From positions 1 through 64,000 of the forward strand of contig CAYMFM010000006.1 of NCBI GenBank assembly GCA_964389685.1: 64,000 nucleotides of DNA, given 5' to 3'. Shown here one piece after another: positions 9,112 to 16,956 of the stretch. The notes below the pieces were generated by a model. It searched no databases and was not told the origin of the DNA. It saw only the letters and a program-made list of their open reading frames with translations. Origin of the DNA: G020353115 sp964389685. Lineage in GTDB: Bacteria; Bacteroidota; Bacteroidia; Bacteroidales; VadinHA17. How positions within the stretch are numbered: position 1 is the stretch's first letter; each line of letters begins with the position of its first letter. A program made the position numbers and the translations under genes.

Positions 9112-10644
9112 ATGGTTTTAGATCCCAGGATCAGATACATTGCTGAACGGATCATTGATCAGGAAGAAGACCTTACGCTCAGTGAAAAGATCAATGCAGC
9201 ATTCGAGCCGGTGGTTGAGTTTATGGAAAAGATATTTTTCTGGGATCCGTTTGCTGCCCTGGGATTTGACCTGGAAGCTGATATTCCCTTCATTGTGCTC
9301 TGGGTAGTCCTTGCCGGTATCTTTTTTACCCTCTGGATGAAATTTATTAATGTGAGGGCATTTGGTCATTCGTGGTACCTGATCAGGGGAAAGTACAACA
9401 AACCGGGCGAGCGGGGAGAGGTATCGCATTTCCAGGCGTTAACAACTGCCCTGTCGGCCACGGTTGGGCTCGGTAACATCTCCGGTGTGGCCATTGCCAT
9501 TGCCGTGGGAGGTCCCGGAGCAACCTTCTGGATGATCATTGCCGGGTTCTTTGGCATGTCGCTGAAATTTACGGAATGCACCCTGGGTGTGAAATACCGT
9601 AAAATAGATGCCCGTGGAAATGTGTCGGGAGGGCCCATGTATTACCTTGTGGAAGGATTGAAACGGAAAAACCTGGGAGGATTGGGCAGGGTCCTTGCTG
9701 CAATTTTTGCACTGCTGGTGGTAGCATCATCCATGGGGGGGAACATGTTTCAGGCAAACCAGGCTTTTGCACAATTCCTCATTTTCGTTCCCGCTCTCGA
9801 AAGACACGGTGCAGTTTTCGGAGTAGTTTTTGCCATTCTGGTCGGGTTGGTAATCGTTGGCGGGATCAGGAGCATCGGCAGGGTTACGGGCAAAATCGTC
9901 CCGTTTATGGCAGGCCTCTACCTCGGTACGGCACTGATCATCATTATCATGAATATCGGTGAAATCGGTTCCGTGTTTAAGTTGATCGTGACCAGCGCTT
10001 TTGATGCTCCTGCCATCAAAGGAGGATTCATTGGTGTATTGATCACGGGATTCAGGCGCGGTGCCTTTTCGAATGAAGCGGGATTGGGATCCTCAGCAAT
10101 AGCCCATGCACCGGCAAAAACGGACGAGCCTGTAAATGAGGGAATCGTTGCACTCATGGAACCGTTTATTGATACCATTATCATCTGTACCATGACATCC
10201 CTTGTTCTCATTTTTACCGGCTTCCATCAGAATCCCGAAGGGTTGGAAGGTACCCAGCTTACCTCCGCAGCCTTTGGCAGCGTGTTCCCCTGGTTCCCCT
10301 ATCTCCTGGTATTGGCTATTCTGCTGTTTGCTTTCTCAACCATGATCTCCTGGTCTTATTATGGGATTAAAGGATTTGATTTTCTGCTGGGAAAATGGTT
10401 TGAAAAATTTCCGGGAAGAAAAGCCGTGATCATCCGCATATTCACCATTCTTCTCCTGCTCTGTGTCGTGATCGGGGCAAGCTCAACCCTCACCTCTGTC
10501 ATTACCTTTATCGATATGGTCATGATCACACTGGCAATCCCCAATGTGATCGGACTGATCATCCTGGGACCCGAAATCAAAAGAGATCTGAAAAGTTACA
10601 TGAAACGCTTCCGCGCAGGTGAAATTAAGCGGTATAAAGAATGA
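9112..10644 (+). CDS. Sodium:alanine symporter family (AGCS) protein, copy 2
   Basis: 510 residues starting at ATG 9112, eleven bases after the stop of copy 1. It carries the same AGCS hallmarks (ALSATVGLGNISGVAIAI, GPGATFWMIIAGFFGMSLKF, FRRGAFSNEAGLGSSA) and the same cytoplasmic tail ending in a basic RxGEIKRYK segment. The short spacing implies cotranscription with copy 1. Sequence differences are spread throughout, including helices facing the pore (NIAG versus NISG), so the pair may have diverged in substrate or affinity. The substrate is not readable from sequence. Confidence 0.94.
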   Translation: MVLDPRIRYIAERIIDQEEDLTLSEKINAAFEPVVEFMEKIFFWDPFAALGFDLEADIPFIVLWVVLAGIFFTLWMKFINVRAFGHSWYLIRGKYNKPGERGEVSHFQALTTALSATVGLGNISGVAIAIAVGGPGATFWMIIAGFFGMSLKFTECTLGVKYRKIDARGNVSGGPMYYLVEGLKRKNLGGLGRVLAAIFALLVVASSMGGNMFQANQAFAQFLIFVPALERHGAVFGVVFAILVGLVIVGGIRSIGRVTGKIVPFMAGLYLGTALIIIIMNIGEIGSVFKLIVTSAFDAPAIKGGFIGVLITGFRRGAFSNEAGLGSSAIAHAPAKTDEPVNEGIVALMEPFIDTIIICTMTSLVLIFTGFHQNPEGLEGTQLTSAAFGSVFPWFPYLLVLAILLFAFSTMISWSYYGIKGFDFLLGKWFEKFPGRKAVIIRIFTILLLLCVVIGASSTLTSVITFIDMVMITLAIPNVIGLIILGPEIKRDLKSYMKRFRAGEIKRYKE

Positions 10645-10717
10645 TGGTTTGTTATTATTTGATGTTTATAACGTTATTTATTGAACAGGTAATCCTGATG
10701 TTCTTCCAGAATCGTTT

Positions 10718-10745
10718 GTAGAGACGCCATGCATGGCGTCTCTAC
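10718..10745. repeat. 28-bp perfect palindrome, second REP-like copy
   Basis: The arms are GTAGAGACGCCATG and its exact complement. It shares the outer 9 bp of each arm with the palindrome at 377-404; the inner bases differ but keep perfect symmetry. It sits in a 188-bp intergenic gap after the second symporter gene. No T-run follows, so it is better described as a repeat than as a terminator. Confidence 0.85.
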
Positions 10746-10832
10746 GGCTCATAGCAACCAATTCCGGGAAAGCGATTTTGATATTTCCGCGGATTGCACT
10801 ATCTTGAAGCTTATTCCCTTTGTAACGGGTTC

Positions 10833-11750
10833 ATGGTTAAAAAGTTTCTGAAAGAGTACTTCAGCTTTTCACGCCGGGAACAACATGGCATTCTCGTCCT
10901 TTCCTCCCTTATCGTTATTCTGATTCTTGTTAATCTTCTGATATCATGGCTGCCTGAAAAGAGGATGAACAATGCAGAAGAGATCCGGGAGATCGTGAAA
11001 GATTTTGACCTGATAAACGAGAACACCAGGAACCAGTCCGGCAACAAGGATCACAGGGATAAACCTGCGGTTCATGTGTCAGCGCATGAATTGTTTTATT
11101 TTGACCCGAACCAGGCTTCGAAACAGGAATTGATGAAACTTGGAGTGCAGGAAAAGGTGGTAACTACTTTGTTGCATTACATTGAAAAAGGGGGGAGGTT
11201 TAACAAAAAGGAAGACCTGTTGAAAATTTATGGAATGGATACCTCCCTGTATACGGAACTGGAACCGTTTATCCGGATTGCCCCACCGGTTCAGCGTGAT
11301 GATTCTGATCACCGGAAATTGTTGGAAGGATCAGCAGCCAGGATCGTTGAGCTGAACAATGCCGATACATCTGACCTGCTTCCATTGAAGGGAATTGGTC
11401 CCGTACTTGCCCGCAGGGTGTTAAAGTACCGCAATATTTTGGGTGGATTTGTGAAGAAGGATCAACTCCTTGAAGTTTATGGCATCAGTGAAGAGGTGTT
11501 CCGGGAAATTTATCCCCATGTTCGGGTGGATACTACACTCATTCAGAAGCTGGATCTGAATCATGCCACCTATGCAGATTTTATACGGCACCCCTATTTC
11601 AACCAGGAACTGACCAATGCCATTTTAGACTATCGTAAGAGGCAGGGGGCAATTTTTTCAGTTTCAGAGATCCGCAGGGAAGGGATGGCGTCAGAAGAGC
11701 AATACCGGAAAATCCTTCCCTATGTATATCTCCGGGGAAAGGAGAAGTAA
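10833..11750 (+). CDS. Membrane-anchored helix-hairpin-helix protein (ComEA-like repeats)
   Basis: 305 residues. After a basic N-terminus (VKKFLKEYFSFSRREQHG) there is one membrane helix at about 20-40, then a linker and three tandem ComEA-type helix-hairpin-helix units. These start near DPNQASKQELMKLGV, ELNNADTSDLLPLKGIG (the most canonical, with LKGIGPVLARRV) and DLNHATYADFIRHPYF. Such modules bind the DNA backbone without sequence specificity, so a membrane-tethered DNA-binding role is likely, possibly in uptake or repair. The HIRAN or barrel domains of ComEA itself are absent. ATG 10833 is chosen over an upstream TTG at 10794 because it gives a compact topology. Precise role unknown. Confidence 0.8.
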   Translation: MVKKFLKEYFSFSRREQHGILVLSSLIVILILVNLLISWLPEKRMNNAEEIREIVKDFDLINENTRNQSGNKDHRDKPAVHVSAHELFYFDPNQASKQELMKLGVQEKVVTTLLHYIEKGGRFNKKEDLLKIYGMDTSLYTELEPFIRIAPPVQRDDSDHRKLLEGSAARIVELNNADTSDLLPLKGIGPVLARRVLKYRNILGGFVKKDQLLEVYGISEEVFREIYPHVRVDTTLIQKLDLNHATYADFIRHPYFNQELTNAILDYRKRQGAIFSVSEIRREGMASEEQYRKILPYVYLRGKEK

Positions 11751-11775
11751 ACCGGTAAGTTTTTCCGGTTTTCCC
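11749..11775 (+). terminator. Possible terminator after the helix-hairpin-helix gene
   Basis: Starting in the stop codon, AAACCGG (11749-11755) pairs with CCGGTTT (11765-11771) across a 9-nt loop. The T-rich stretch lies partly in the loop and partly after the stem, so the fit to a classical terminator is only fair. Confidence 0.4.
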
Positions 11776-11828
11776 TTTGTCGAATCTTGATTTTGTGTCA
11801 GATAAATTGTATATTTAGATAGGTGTTC

Positions 11829-11862
11829 AAACGGTTGAGTGGTTATTTATAACCGTTTTTAT
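11829..11862 (+). terminator. Stem-loop terminator upstream of rpsU
   Basis: AAACGGTT (11829-11836) pairs with AACCGTTT (11851-11858) and is followed by TTATT. A second, mutually exclusive hairpin GGTTAT-TT-ATAACC (11841-11854) shares the right arm. The element sits 41 bp before the rpsU promoter and so probably insulates rpsU from upstream transcription. Confidence 0.5.
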
Positions 11863-11902
11863 TATCCGTGGATTACAAAATAGTTAAAAAAGAGGTTTTT
11901 TT

Positions 11903-11933
11903 TTTGCAAAACGGAATCCAATTTTTAAATTTG
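11903..11933 (+). promoter_or_regulatory. Consensus Bacteroidetes promoter for rpsU
   Basis: TTTG (11903-11906) and TAAATTTG (11926-11933) are separated by 19 bp, an exact match to the -33 TTTG / -7 TAnnTTTG consensus. Transcription should start near 11940, leaving a leader of only some 15-20 nt before the rpsU ATG. Confidence 0.75.
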
Positions 11934-11956
11934 CGCCTCAATTCAAAAACATCATT

Positions 11957-12148
11957 ATGATCGTTATACCGCTTAAAGAGGGAGAAAACATTGAAAGAGC
12001 TCTCAAAAAGTTTAAGAGAAAGTTTGAAAAAACCGGTGTAATTAAGGAATTACGTGAAAGGCAATCCTTTACAAAACCCTCTGTAGCCAAGAGGAATGTT
12101 AAGAAACGTGCCATTTATATCCAGAAATTACAGGAAAGCGATGAATAA
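11957..12148 (+). CDS. rpsU: 30S ribosomal protein S21
   Basis: 63 residues, the usual length for Bacteroidota S21. The sequence IPLKEGENIERALKKFKRKF followed by a basic tail (RQSFTKPSVAKRNVKKRAIY) is typical. S21 binds the platform of the 30S subunit near the anti-Shine-Dalgarno end of 16S rRNA. In Bacteroidota it takes part in occluding that sequence, which fits the weak Shine-Dalgarno sites seen across this window. The gene has its own consensus promoter and is followed 190 bp later by xerC. Confidence 0.96.
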   Translation: MIVIPLKEGENIERALKKFKRKFEKTGVIKELRERQSFTKPSVAKRNVKKRAIYIQKLQESDE

Positions 12149-12338
12149 AACCGACAAACGGATCTGTCCCGATCTTTCCGTCTGTTTTATCATGCTCCTT
12201 GCATCAAAAGGTGCCGAAAAATTACCCCATGAGAATTTTATCAACCCATTAAAAAGAGATAGTCGGTAAAATTCACATGTTGCTTTCTTCTGTTTGAACA
12301 CCCATGAAACATCCGATCCATTCGATAATTTAATACGG

Positions 12339-13226
12339 ATGAAGTATAAGGAATCCTTTATCAGGTACTTGCAATTTGAAAGACGGTATTCAATGAATAC
12401 CATCCGTTCCTACGAAAGCGACCTGACCCAGTTTTTTCAGTTTACAGCCGATCAATACGGCCACCAGGATATTCACCGGATTGATCACAAGGGGGTCCGT
12501 AACTGGATGATCTCCATGATGGATAACAACATGTCTGCCCGTTCGGTAAACCGTAAAATCACTACACTGAAATCGTTCTTCAAGTACCTCATGCGGGAAG
12601 GGATAGTGCAGTCAACCCCGATGGATAAGATCCTGACTCCCAAGCAGAGCAAGAAACTTCCTGAATTTGTTGAAGTGGAGAAAATGAATGAACTGCTGGA
12701 CAGGCATGAATTTGGAGATGATTTTTCCGGCATGAGAAACCGGCTGATCATAGAATTGTTGTACGCTACCGGGATGAGAAGGGCGGAATTGATACACCTT
12801 GCCGATCGCGATTTCGACCTTCAGAGCCTGACCGTTAAGGTGCTTGGTAAACGAAACAAGGAGCGGCTGATCCCGTTCACAAAAGAGCTGAAACAGAACA
12901 TCGAGAAATACATCGAGGCTCGAAATACCTTCCTGGAAACCGCTGATCCGGATCATTTTTTCATGACTGACCGCGGTGGTAAGATCTATGAGAGCCTGGT
13001 TTATCGAGTGGTGAAGAGGCATCTGGAGCTCATCACCACCATAGAAAAAAAGAGCCCCCATATCCTTCGACATACCTTTGCCACACATATGTTGAACCGC
13101 GGAGCCGATCTCAATGCGATCAAGGAGTTGCTGGGTCACGCTAACCTTTCCGCAACCCAGATCTATACACACAATACATTTGAAAAACTCAAACAAATAT
13201 ATAAACAAGCTCATCCCAGAGCCTAA
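12339..13226 (+). CDS. xerC: Tyrosine recombinase XerC/XerD family
   Basis: 295 residues. An N-terminal core-binding domain (FIRYLQFERRYSMNTIRSYE) is followed by the catalytic domain with Arg in TGMRRAEL, the Lys beta-hairpin (VLGKRNKERLIPF), HxxR in HILRHTFATHML, and the nucleophile Tyr in SATQIYTHNTF. All catalytic residues are present, so it should be active in resolving chromosome dimers at dif with a partner recombinase. ATG 12339 is preferred to TTG 12294 because it leaves a standard N-terminus. The neighbours are rpsU and hpf, typical of Bacteroidota, which argues for a housekeeping Xer rather than a mobile integrase. XerC versus XerD cannot be settled from sequence alone. Confidence 0.92.
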   Translation: MKYKESFIRYLQFERRYSMNTIRSYESDLTQFFQFTADQYGHQDIHRIDHKGVRNWMISMMDNNMSARSVNRKITTLKSFFKYLMREGIVQSTPMDKILTPKQSKKLPEFVEVEKMNELLDRHEFGDDFSGMRNRLIIELLYATGMRRAELIHLADRDFDLQSLTVKVLGKRNKERLIPFTKELKQNIEKYIEARNTFLETADPDHFFMTDRGGKIYESLVYRVVKRHLELITTIEKKSPHILRHTFATHMLNRGADLNAIKELLGHANLSATQIYTHNTFEKLKQIYKQAHPRA

Positions 13227-13244
13227 AATGATGGAGGTAATCCT

Positions 13245-13544
13245 ATGAATATTCAAATTCATTCCGTTCGGTTTGATGCGGACACCAAGCTGTTGAAGTT
13301 CATAAAAAGCAAAGTCAAGAAGTTACTTCAGTATAACGATGACATTATCGGGGCCGAAGTGTTCTTGCGTTTGAACAAAGCCCAGGATGCAGAGAACAAG
13401 ATCACGGAAATCAAGCTGGATATTCCCCGCAATCCGTTATTCGCAAGGAAAAAAAGTAAAACATTTGAAGAGGCTACCGACAACGCTGTAGATGCTCTGA
13501 AAAAGCAAATTACAAAGACAAAGGGAAAGAAGAGAGGTGTATGA
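13245..13544 (+). CDS. hpf: Ribosome hibernation promoting factor, short form (HPF/RaiA family)
   Basis: 99 residues of the S30AE fold (MNIQIHSVRFDADTKLLKFI ... NPLFARKKSKTFEEATDNAVDALKKQITK). It binds the decoding region of the 30S subunit during slow growth and blocks translation. It lacks the C-terminal dimerisation domain of long HPF, so this is the short type. It starts 18 bp after xerC and is probably cotranscribed. It is the last gene before the promoter of the tRNA/tuf operon. Confidence 0.93.
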   Translation: MNIQIHSVRFDADTKLLKFIKSKVKKLLQYNDDIIGAEVFLRLNKAQDAENKITEIKLDIPRNPLFARKKSKTFEEATDNAVDALKKQITKTKGKKRGV

Positions 13545-13573
13545 TATCCGTTCGAAAATATCCCAACTATTTT

Positions 13574-13605
13574 TTTGTGATATAAATAAATAATTCATAC
13601 ATTTG
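13574..13605 (+). promoter_or_regulatory. Consensus promoter for the tRNA-tuf-secE-nusG-ribosomal operon
   Basis: TTTG (13574-13577) and TACATTTG (13598-13605), 20 bp apart, match the Bacteroidetes consensus perfectly. It is preceded by an A/T-rich stretch. Transcription would start around 13612, so the first tRNA is preceded by an untranslated leader of about 200 nt. No equally good promoter was found between here and rpoB. Confidence 0.8.
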
Positions 13606-13815
13606 CAAACCGATTTTGGAGGGGTACCTCCGGGATCGGGGTTCTTTCATATTGCCGATGCAGCTTGGCTCTGAAGAATTGCGGGTCGATCATTTGGTTG
13701 GCTGTTCCGATAGCCACTGGAAATTGTGCCCGAACGGGCATTGGTTTCTGGCTTTGTCAGGCGTTACAATGAAGGCCTTTTGAACGTGGTAACCGATCCT
13801 TCGATAGATCATTTT

Positions 13816-13889
13816 GCCGATGTAGCTCAGTTGGTCAGAGCAGCTGATTTGTAATCAGCAGGTCGTGGGTTCGAATCCCTCCATCGGCT
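13816..13889 (+). tRNA. tRNA-Thr (anticodon UGU)
   Basis: 74-nt cloverleaf. The acceptor GCCGATG pairs with CATCGGC (13882-13888) and the discriminator is T13889. The anticodon stem GCTGA/TCAGC encloses the loop TTTGTAA, giving TGT. The T-loop TTCGAAT is intact. CCA is not encoded. First gene of the operon. Confidence 0.96.
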
Positions 13890-13961
13890 CGTGAATAATC
13901 AATCTGAGCCTTGATTTTGGTTGAAAGTTTTTTCACTCAAATAGCATACAGGGGAATCAGA

Positions 13962-14044
13962 GGGGAGATACCAAAGCGGTCAACTGGGGCAGACTGTAAA
14001 TCTGCTGGCTGATGCCTTCGTAGGTTCGAATCCTGCTCTCCCCA
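13962..14044 (+). tRNA. tRNA-Tyr (anticodon GUA)
   Basis: 83 nt with the long variable arm expected for tRNA-Tyr. The acceptor GGGGAGA pairs with TCTCCCC and the discriminator is A. The anticodon stem GCAGA/TCTGC has loop CTGTAAA, anticodon GTA. Confidence 0.95.
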
Positions 14045-14049
14045 CAACA

Positions 14050-14122
14050 GCGGGAGTAGCTCAGTTGGTAGAGCATCAGCCTTCCAAGCTGAGGGTCGCG
14101 GATTCGAGTTCCGTCTCCCGCT
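14050..14122 (+). tRNA. tRNA-Gly (anticodon UCC)
   Basis: 73 nt, five bases after tRNA-Tyr. The acceptor GCGGGAG pairs with CTCCCGC and the discriminator is T. The anticodon stem TCAGC/GCTGA has loop CTTCCAA, anticodon TCC. Confidence 0.96.
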
Positions 14123-14135
14123 CTGCTATTTTAGC

Positions 14136-14207
<72 letters not shown>

Positions 14208-14260
14208 CAATATGTATTGCATGTTTCACCTATTTTTAATTTAATAAATATTTTAGAGTT

Positions 14261-15448
14261 ATGGCTAAAGAAAAATTTGATAGATCGAAACCTCACGTCA
14301 ACATTGGAACCATCGGTCACGTCGACCATGGTAAAACCACGTTAACTGCTGCCATTACCATGGTACTGCATAAACAGGGGTTGGCTGACATTAAAGATTT
14401 TGATTCCATTGACAACGCACCCGAAGAGAAGGAGAGAGGAATTACCATTAACACAGCGCACGTTGAGTATCAAACAGCCAACCGGCACTATGCCCACGTT
14501 GACTGCCCCGGACACGCTGACTATGTTAAGAATATGGTTACCGGTGCTGCACAGATGGATGGTGCCATATTGGTGGTCGCTGCTACTGATGGCCCAATGC
14601 CTCAAACACGTGAACATATACTTCTAGCACGTCAGGTAAACGTTCCAAAAATCGTCGTGTTCCTTAATAAGGTTGATATGGTCGACGATGAAGAGATGCT
14701 GGAACTGGTTGAGATGGAAGTTCGCGAACTGCTTGATTTTTATGAGTTTGACGGCGATAAGACACCCGTTATCCTCGGTTCGGCTCTGGGTGCTATGAAT
14801 GGCGAAGCCAAGTGGGAAGAGAAAGTGGTTGAACTGATGGAGGCAGTTGATTCATATATACCCATTCCACCCAGGGATGTCGAAAAACCGTTCCTGATGC
14901 CCGTGGAAGATATCTTCTCCATTACAGGCCGCGGTACTGTGGCTACCGGAAGAATTGAAACGGGTGTGGTACTTACCGGTGACGAACTGGAAATGATCGG
15001 TCTCGGAGCGAACCGTAGAAAAACGGTATGTACCGGAGTTGAGATGTTCCGTAAGATACTTGACAGAGGTGAAGCAGGTGATAACGTTGGATTATTGCTC
15101 AGGGGAGTTGACAAAAAAGAGATCAAGAGAGGAATGGTTCTGGCAAAACCCGGTTCCATCACTCCACATACAAAATTCAAGGCTGAGGTGTATGTTTTGA
15201 AGAAAGAGGAAGGTGGACGTCATACCCCGTTCCATACTAACTATCGCCCTCAGTTCTATCTTAGGACACTCGATGTAACTGGTGAGATTACGCTTCCTGA
15301 AGGAAGGGATATGGTCATGCCAGGTGATAATGTTACAATTACCGTTAATCTGATTACTCCTGTTGCCATGGCACAAGGATTGCGTTTTGCTATTCGTGAG
15401 GGTGGCAGAACCGTTGGAGCCGGACAGGTAACGGAAATTATTGAATAA
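14261..15448 (+). CDS. tuf: Translation elongation factor Tu
   Basis: 395 residues. This GTPase delivers aminoacyl-tRNA to the ribosomal A site. GTP-binding motifs are intact: GHVDHGKTT (P-loop), DCPGHADYVKNM (G3) and NKVDM (G4). Domains 2 and 3 follow, ending in EGGRTVGAGQVTEIIE. It lies between four tRNA genes and tRNA-Trp in the order tRNA-Thr, Tyr, Gly, Thr, tuf, tRNA-Trp, secE, nusG, a common bacterial arrangement. One operon driven from 13574-13605 is the simplest reading. Confidence 0.98.
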   Translation: MAKEKFDRSKPHVNIGTIGHVDHGKTTLTAAITMVLHKQGLADIKDFDSIDNAPEEKERGITINTAHVEYQTANRHYAHVDCPGHADYVKNMVTGAAQMDGAILVVAATDGPMPQTREHILLARQVNVPKIVVFLNKVDMVDDEEMLELVEMEVRELLDFYEFDGDKTPVILGSALGAMNGEAKWEEKVVELMEAVDSYIPIPPRDVEKPFLMPVEDIFSITGRGTVATGRIETGVVLTGDELEMIGLGANRRKTVCTGVEMFRKILDRGEAGDNVGLLLRGVDKKEIKRGMVLAKPGSITPHTKFKAEVYVLKKEEGGRHTPFHTNYRPQFYLRTLDVTGEITLPEGRDMVMPGDNVTITVNLITPVAMAQGLRFAIREGGRTVGAGQVTEIIE

Positions 15449-15537
15449 GATCCAGGAAACCGGATCAGATCGTTCGGTTGAGAATTGCTGTTTGCCAGGA
15501 TTAATCCTCTTCCGAATCCGTAACTCTAAACAGGTAC

Positions 15538-15610
15538 ACGGGTGTAGCTCAGTTGGTAGAGCACTGGTCTCCAAAACCAGGTGTCGGGAGTTCGAATCTC
15601 TCCTCCCGTG
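15538..15610 (+). tRNA. tRNA-Trp (anticodon CCA)
   Basis: 73 nt. The anticodon stem CTGGT/ACCAG has loop CTCCAAA, anticodon CCA. The T-loop TTCGAAT is present. The acceptor ACGGGTG pairs with CTCCCGT except for a T-T mismatch at the sixth pair. The discriminator is G, a known tryptophan identity element. It lies between tuf and secE. Confidence 0.93.
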
Positions 15611-15627
15611 CTAAGTTTTCAACGATT

Positions 15628-15819
15628 ATGAAAATAAAAACCTATTTGCAGGAATCCTATAATGAATTGATGCATAAGGTCTCCTGGCCAACATGGAACG
15701 ATTTGCAGAGTAGTACCATTGTCGTAATGATCACTTCCGTGATCATAGCCCTGATCGTTTTTGCCATGGATTATACGTTTGAGAATCTGATGGGATTGAT
15801 CTATAGTCTGTTTTACTAA
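15628..15819 (+). CDS. secE: Preprotein translocase subunit SecE
   Basis: 63 residues with an amphipathic N-terminal helix (YLQESYNELMHKVSWPTWNDL, including the conserved KVSWPT) and a single membrane helix (about 30-55). SecE clamps SecY in the inner-membrane translocon. ATG 15628 is chosen; the frame is open upstream only because it runs through tRNA-Trp. nusG begins 14 bp downstream. Confidence 0.95.
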   Translation: MKIKTYLQESYNELMHKVSWPTWNDLQSSTIVVMITSVIIALIVFAMDYTFENLMGLIYSLFY

Positions 15820-15833
15820 AGAGTTTAGAGAAG

Positions 15834-16382
15834 ATGGCAGAGAATGAAAAGAAGTGGTATGTGCTCAGAGCAATCGGCGGGAAAGAGAAGAAGGTTAAGG
15901 AGTATATCGATAGCGAAATTACACGTCTGAACCTGCAGGAATATATCTCTCAGGTCCTGATACCGACCGAGAAAGTATACCAGATCCGGGGAGGAAAAAA
16001 AATCAGCAAGGAACGCAATTTTTTTCCGGGATATGTACTTGTAGAAGCTGCCCTGGCAGGTGAAATCGCCCATATTTTGAGAAATATTCCAAATGTTATC
16101 GGATTTCTCGGAGGGGCACAGGGCGGTGAACCCGTACCGCTGCGGGCCAGCGAGATAAACCGCATACTGGGTAAAGTGGATGAACTGGCTGCAAGCGATG
16201 AGGAGATCAATGTTCCATTTTACGTTGGTGAATCGGTGAAAGTGATTGACGGCCCCTTCAATAGCTTCTCAGGAATCATCGAAGAGGTAAACGAAGAGAA
16301 AAAGAAACTGAAAGTGATGGTGAAAATCTTTGGCCGTAAGACACCACTCGAACTCAGTTTCATGCAGGTTGAGAAAGATTAA
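15834..16382 (+). CDS. nusG: Transcription termination/antitermination factor NusG
   Basis: 182 residues. An NGN domain (KKWYVLRAIGGKEKKVKEYI ... NFFPGYVLVEA) is followed by a C-terminal KOW domain (FYVGESVKVIDGPFNSFSG). It binds RNA polymerase, suppresses pausing and couples to Rho or the ribosome. It sits in the secE-nusG-rplK order conserved across bacteria. Confidence 0.97.
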   Translation: MAENEKKWYVLRAIGGKEKKVKEYIDSEITRLNLQEYISQVLIPTEKVYQIRGGKKISKERNFFPGYVLVEAALAGEIAHILRNIPNVIGFLGGAQGGEPVPLRASEINRILGKVDELAASDEEINVPFYVGESVKVIDGPFNSFSGIIEEVNEEKKKLKVMVKIFGRKTPLELSFMQVEKD

Positions 16383-16431
16383 CCTGATATTGAGAATATT
16401 TATTAGTTACGTGATAAATAGATGTTAACCC

Positions 16432-16461
16432 GATAGTTATAATGCTTCCTGAATAACTATC
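16432..16461 (+). promoter_or_regulatory. Hairpin in the rplK leader
   Basis: GATAGTTAT (16432-16440) and ATAACTATC (16453-16461) form a perfect 9-bp stem with a 12-nt loop, ending 33 nt before the rplK ATG. A-rich, U-rich sequence follows but no clean T-run. It is a candidate leader element, for example for L1 autoregulation, which acts on the rplKA leader in other bacteria. The sequence does not show a recognisable L1 site. Confidence 0.45.
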
Positions 16462-16494
16462 ATTTTATTAATTAGCAAGCGAAAGGTATAGATC

Positions 16495-16935
16495 ATGGCT
16501 AAAGAAGTTGCCGGATTAATAAAGTTACAGATTCGTGGCGGTGCTGCAAATCCCTCTCCTCCGGTTGGTCCTGCTCTGGGAGCGAAAGGTGTAAATATCA
16601 TGGAATTCTGTAAGCAGTTCAATTCCAGAACCCAGGAAAAAGCCGGAAAACTGATTCCAGTAATCATTACGGTCTATGCTGATAAATCATTTGAATTTGT
16701 CACCAAAACCCCTCCTGTGGCCATTCAGCTGCTGGAGGCTGCAAAAATCAAATCCGGGTCATCCGAACCCAACCGCGACAAGGTGGGATCTGTTTCATGG
16801 GACCAGATTAAGACGATTGCACAGGACAAAATGACCGATCTGAATGCATTTACAGTAGAGTCCGCAATGAAAATGGTTGCCGGAACTGCCAGGAGTATGG
16901 GAATCACCGTGAAAGGGAAATTCCCCGAACAGTAA
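16495..16935 (+). CDS. rplK: 50S ribosomal protein L11
   Basis: 146 residues. The N-terminal domain (GLIKLQIRGGAANPSPPVGP, ALGAKGVNIMEFCKQFN) contacts the factor-binding centre and the C-terminal domain binds the GTPase-associated 23S rRNA region. Length and motifs are standard. rplA follows 21 bp later. Confidence 0.98.
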   Translation: MAKEVAGLIKLQIRGGAANPSPPVGPALGAKGVNIMEFCKQFNSRTQEKAGKLIPVIITVYADKSFEFVTKTPPVAIQLLEAAKIKSGSSEPNRDKVGSVSWDQIKTIAQDKMTDLNAFTVESAMKMVAGTARSMGITVKGKFPEQ

Positions 16936-16956
16936 TAACAATGGACAGGTAAGAAA

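Noticed and set aside
12339..13226. Integrase of a mobile element
   Set aside because: Location between rpsU and hpf and intact housekeeping-type motifs indicate a chromosomal Xer recombinase.
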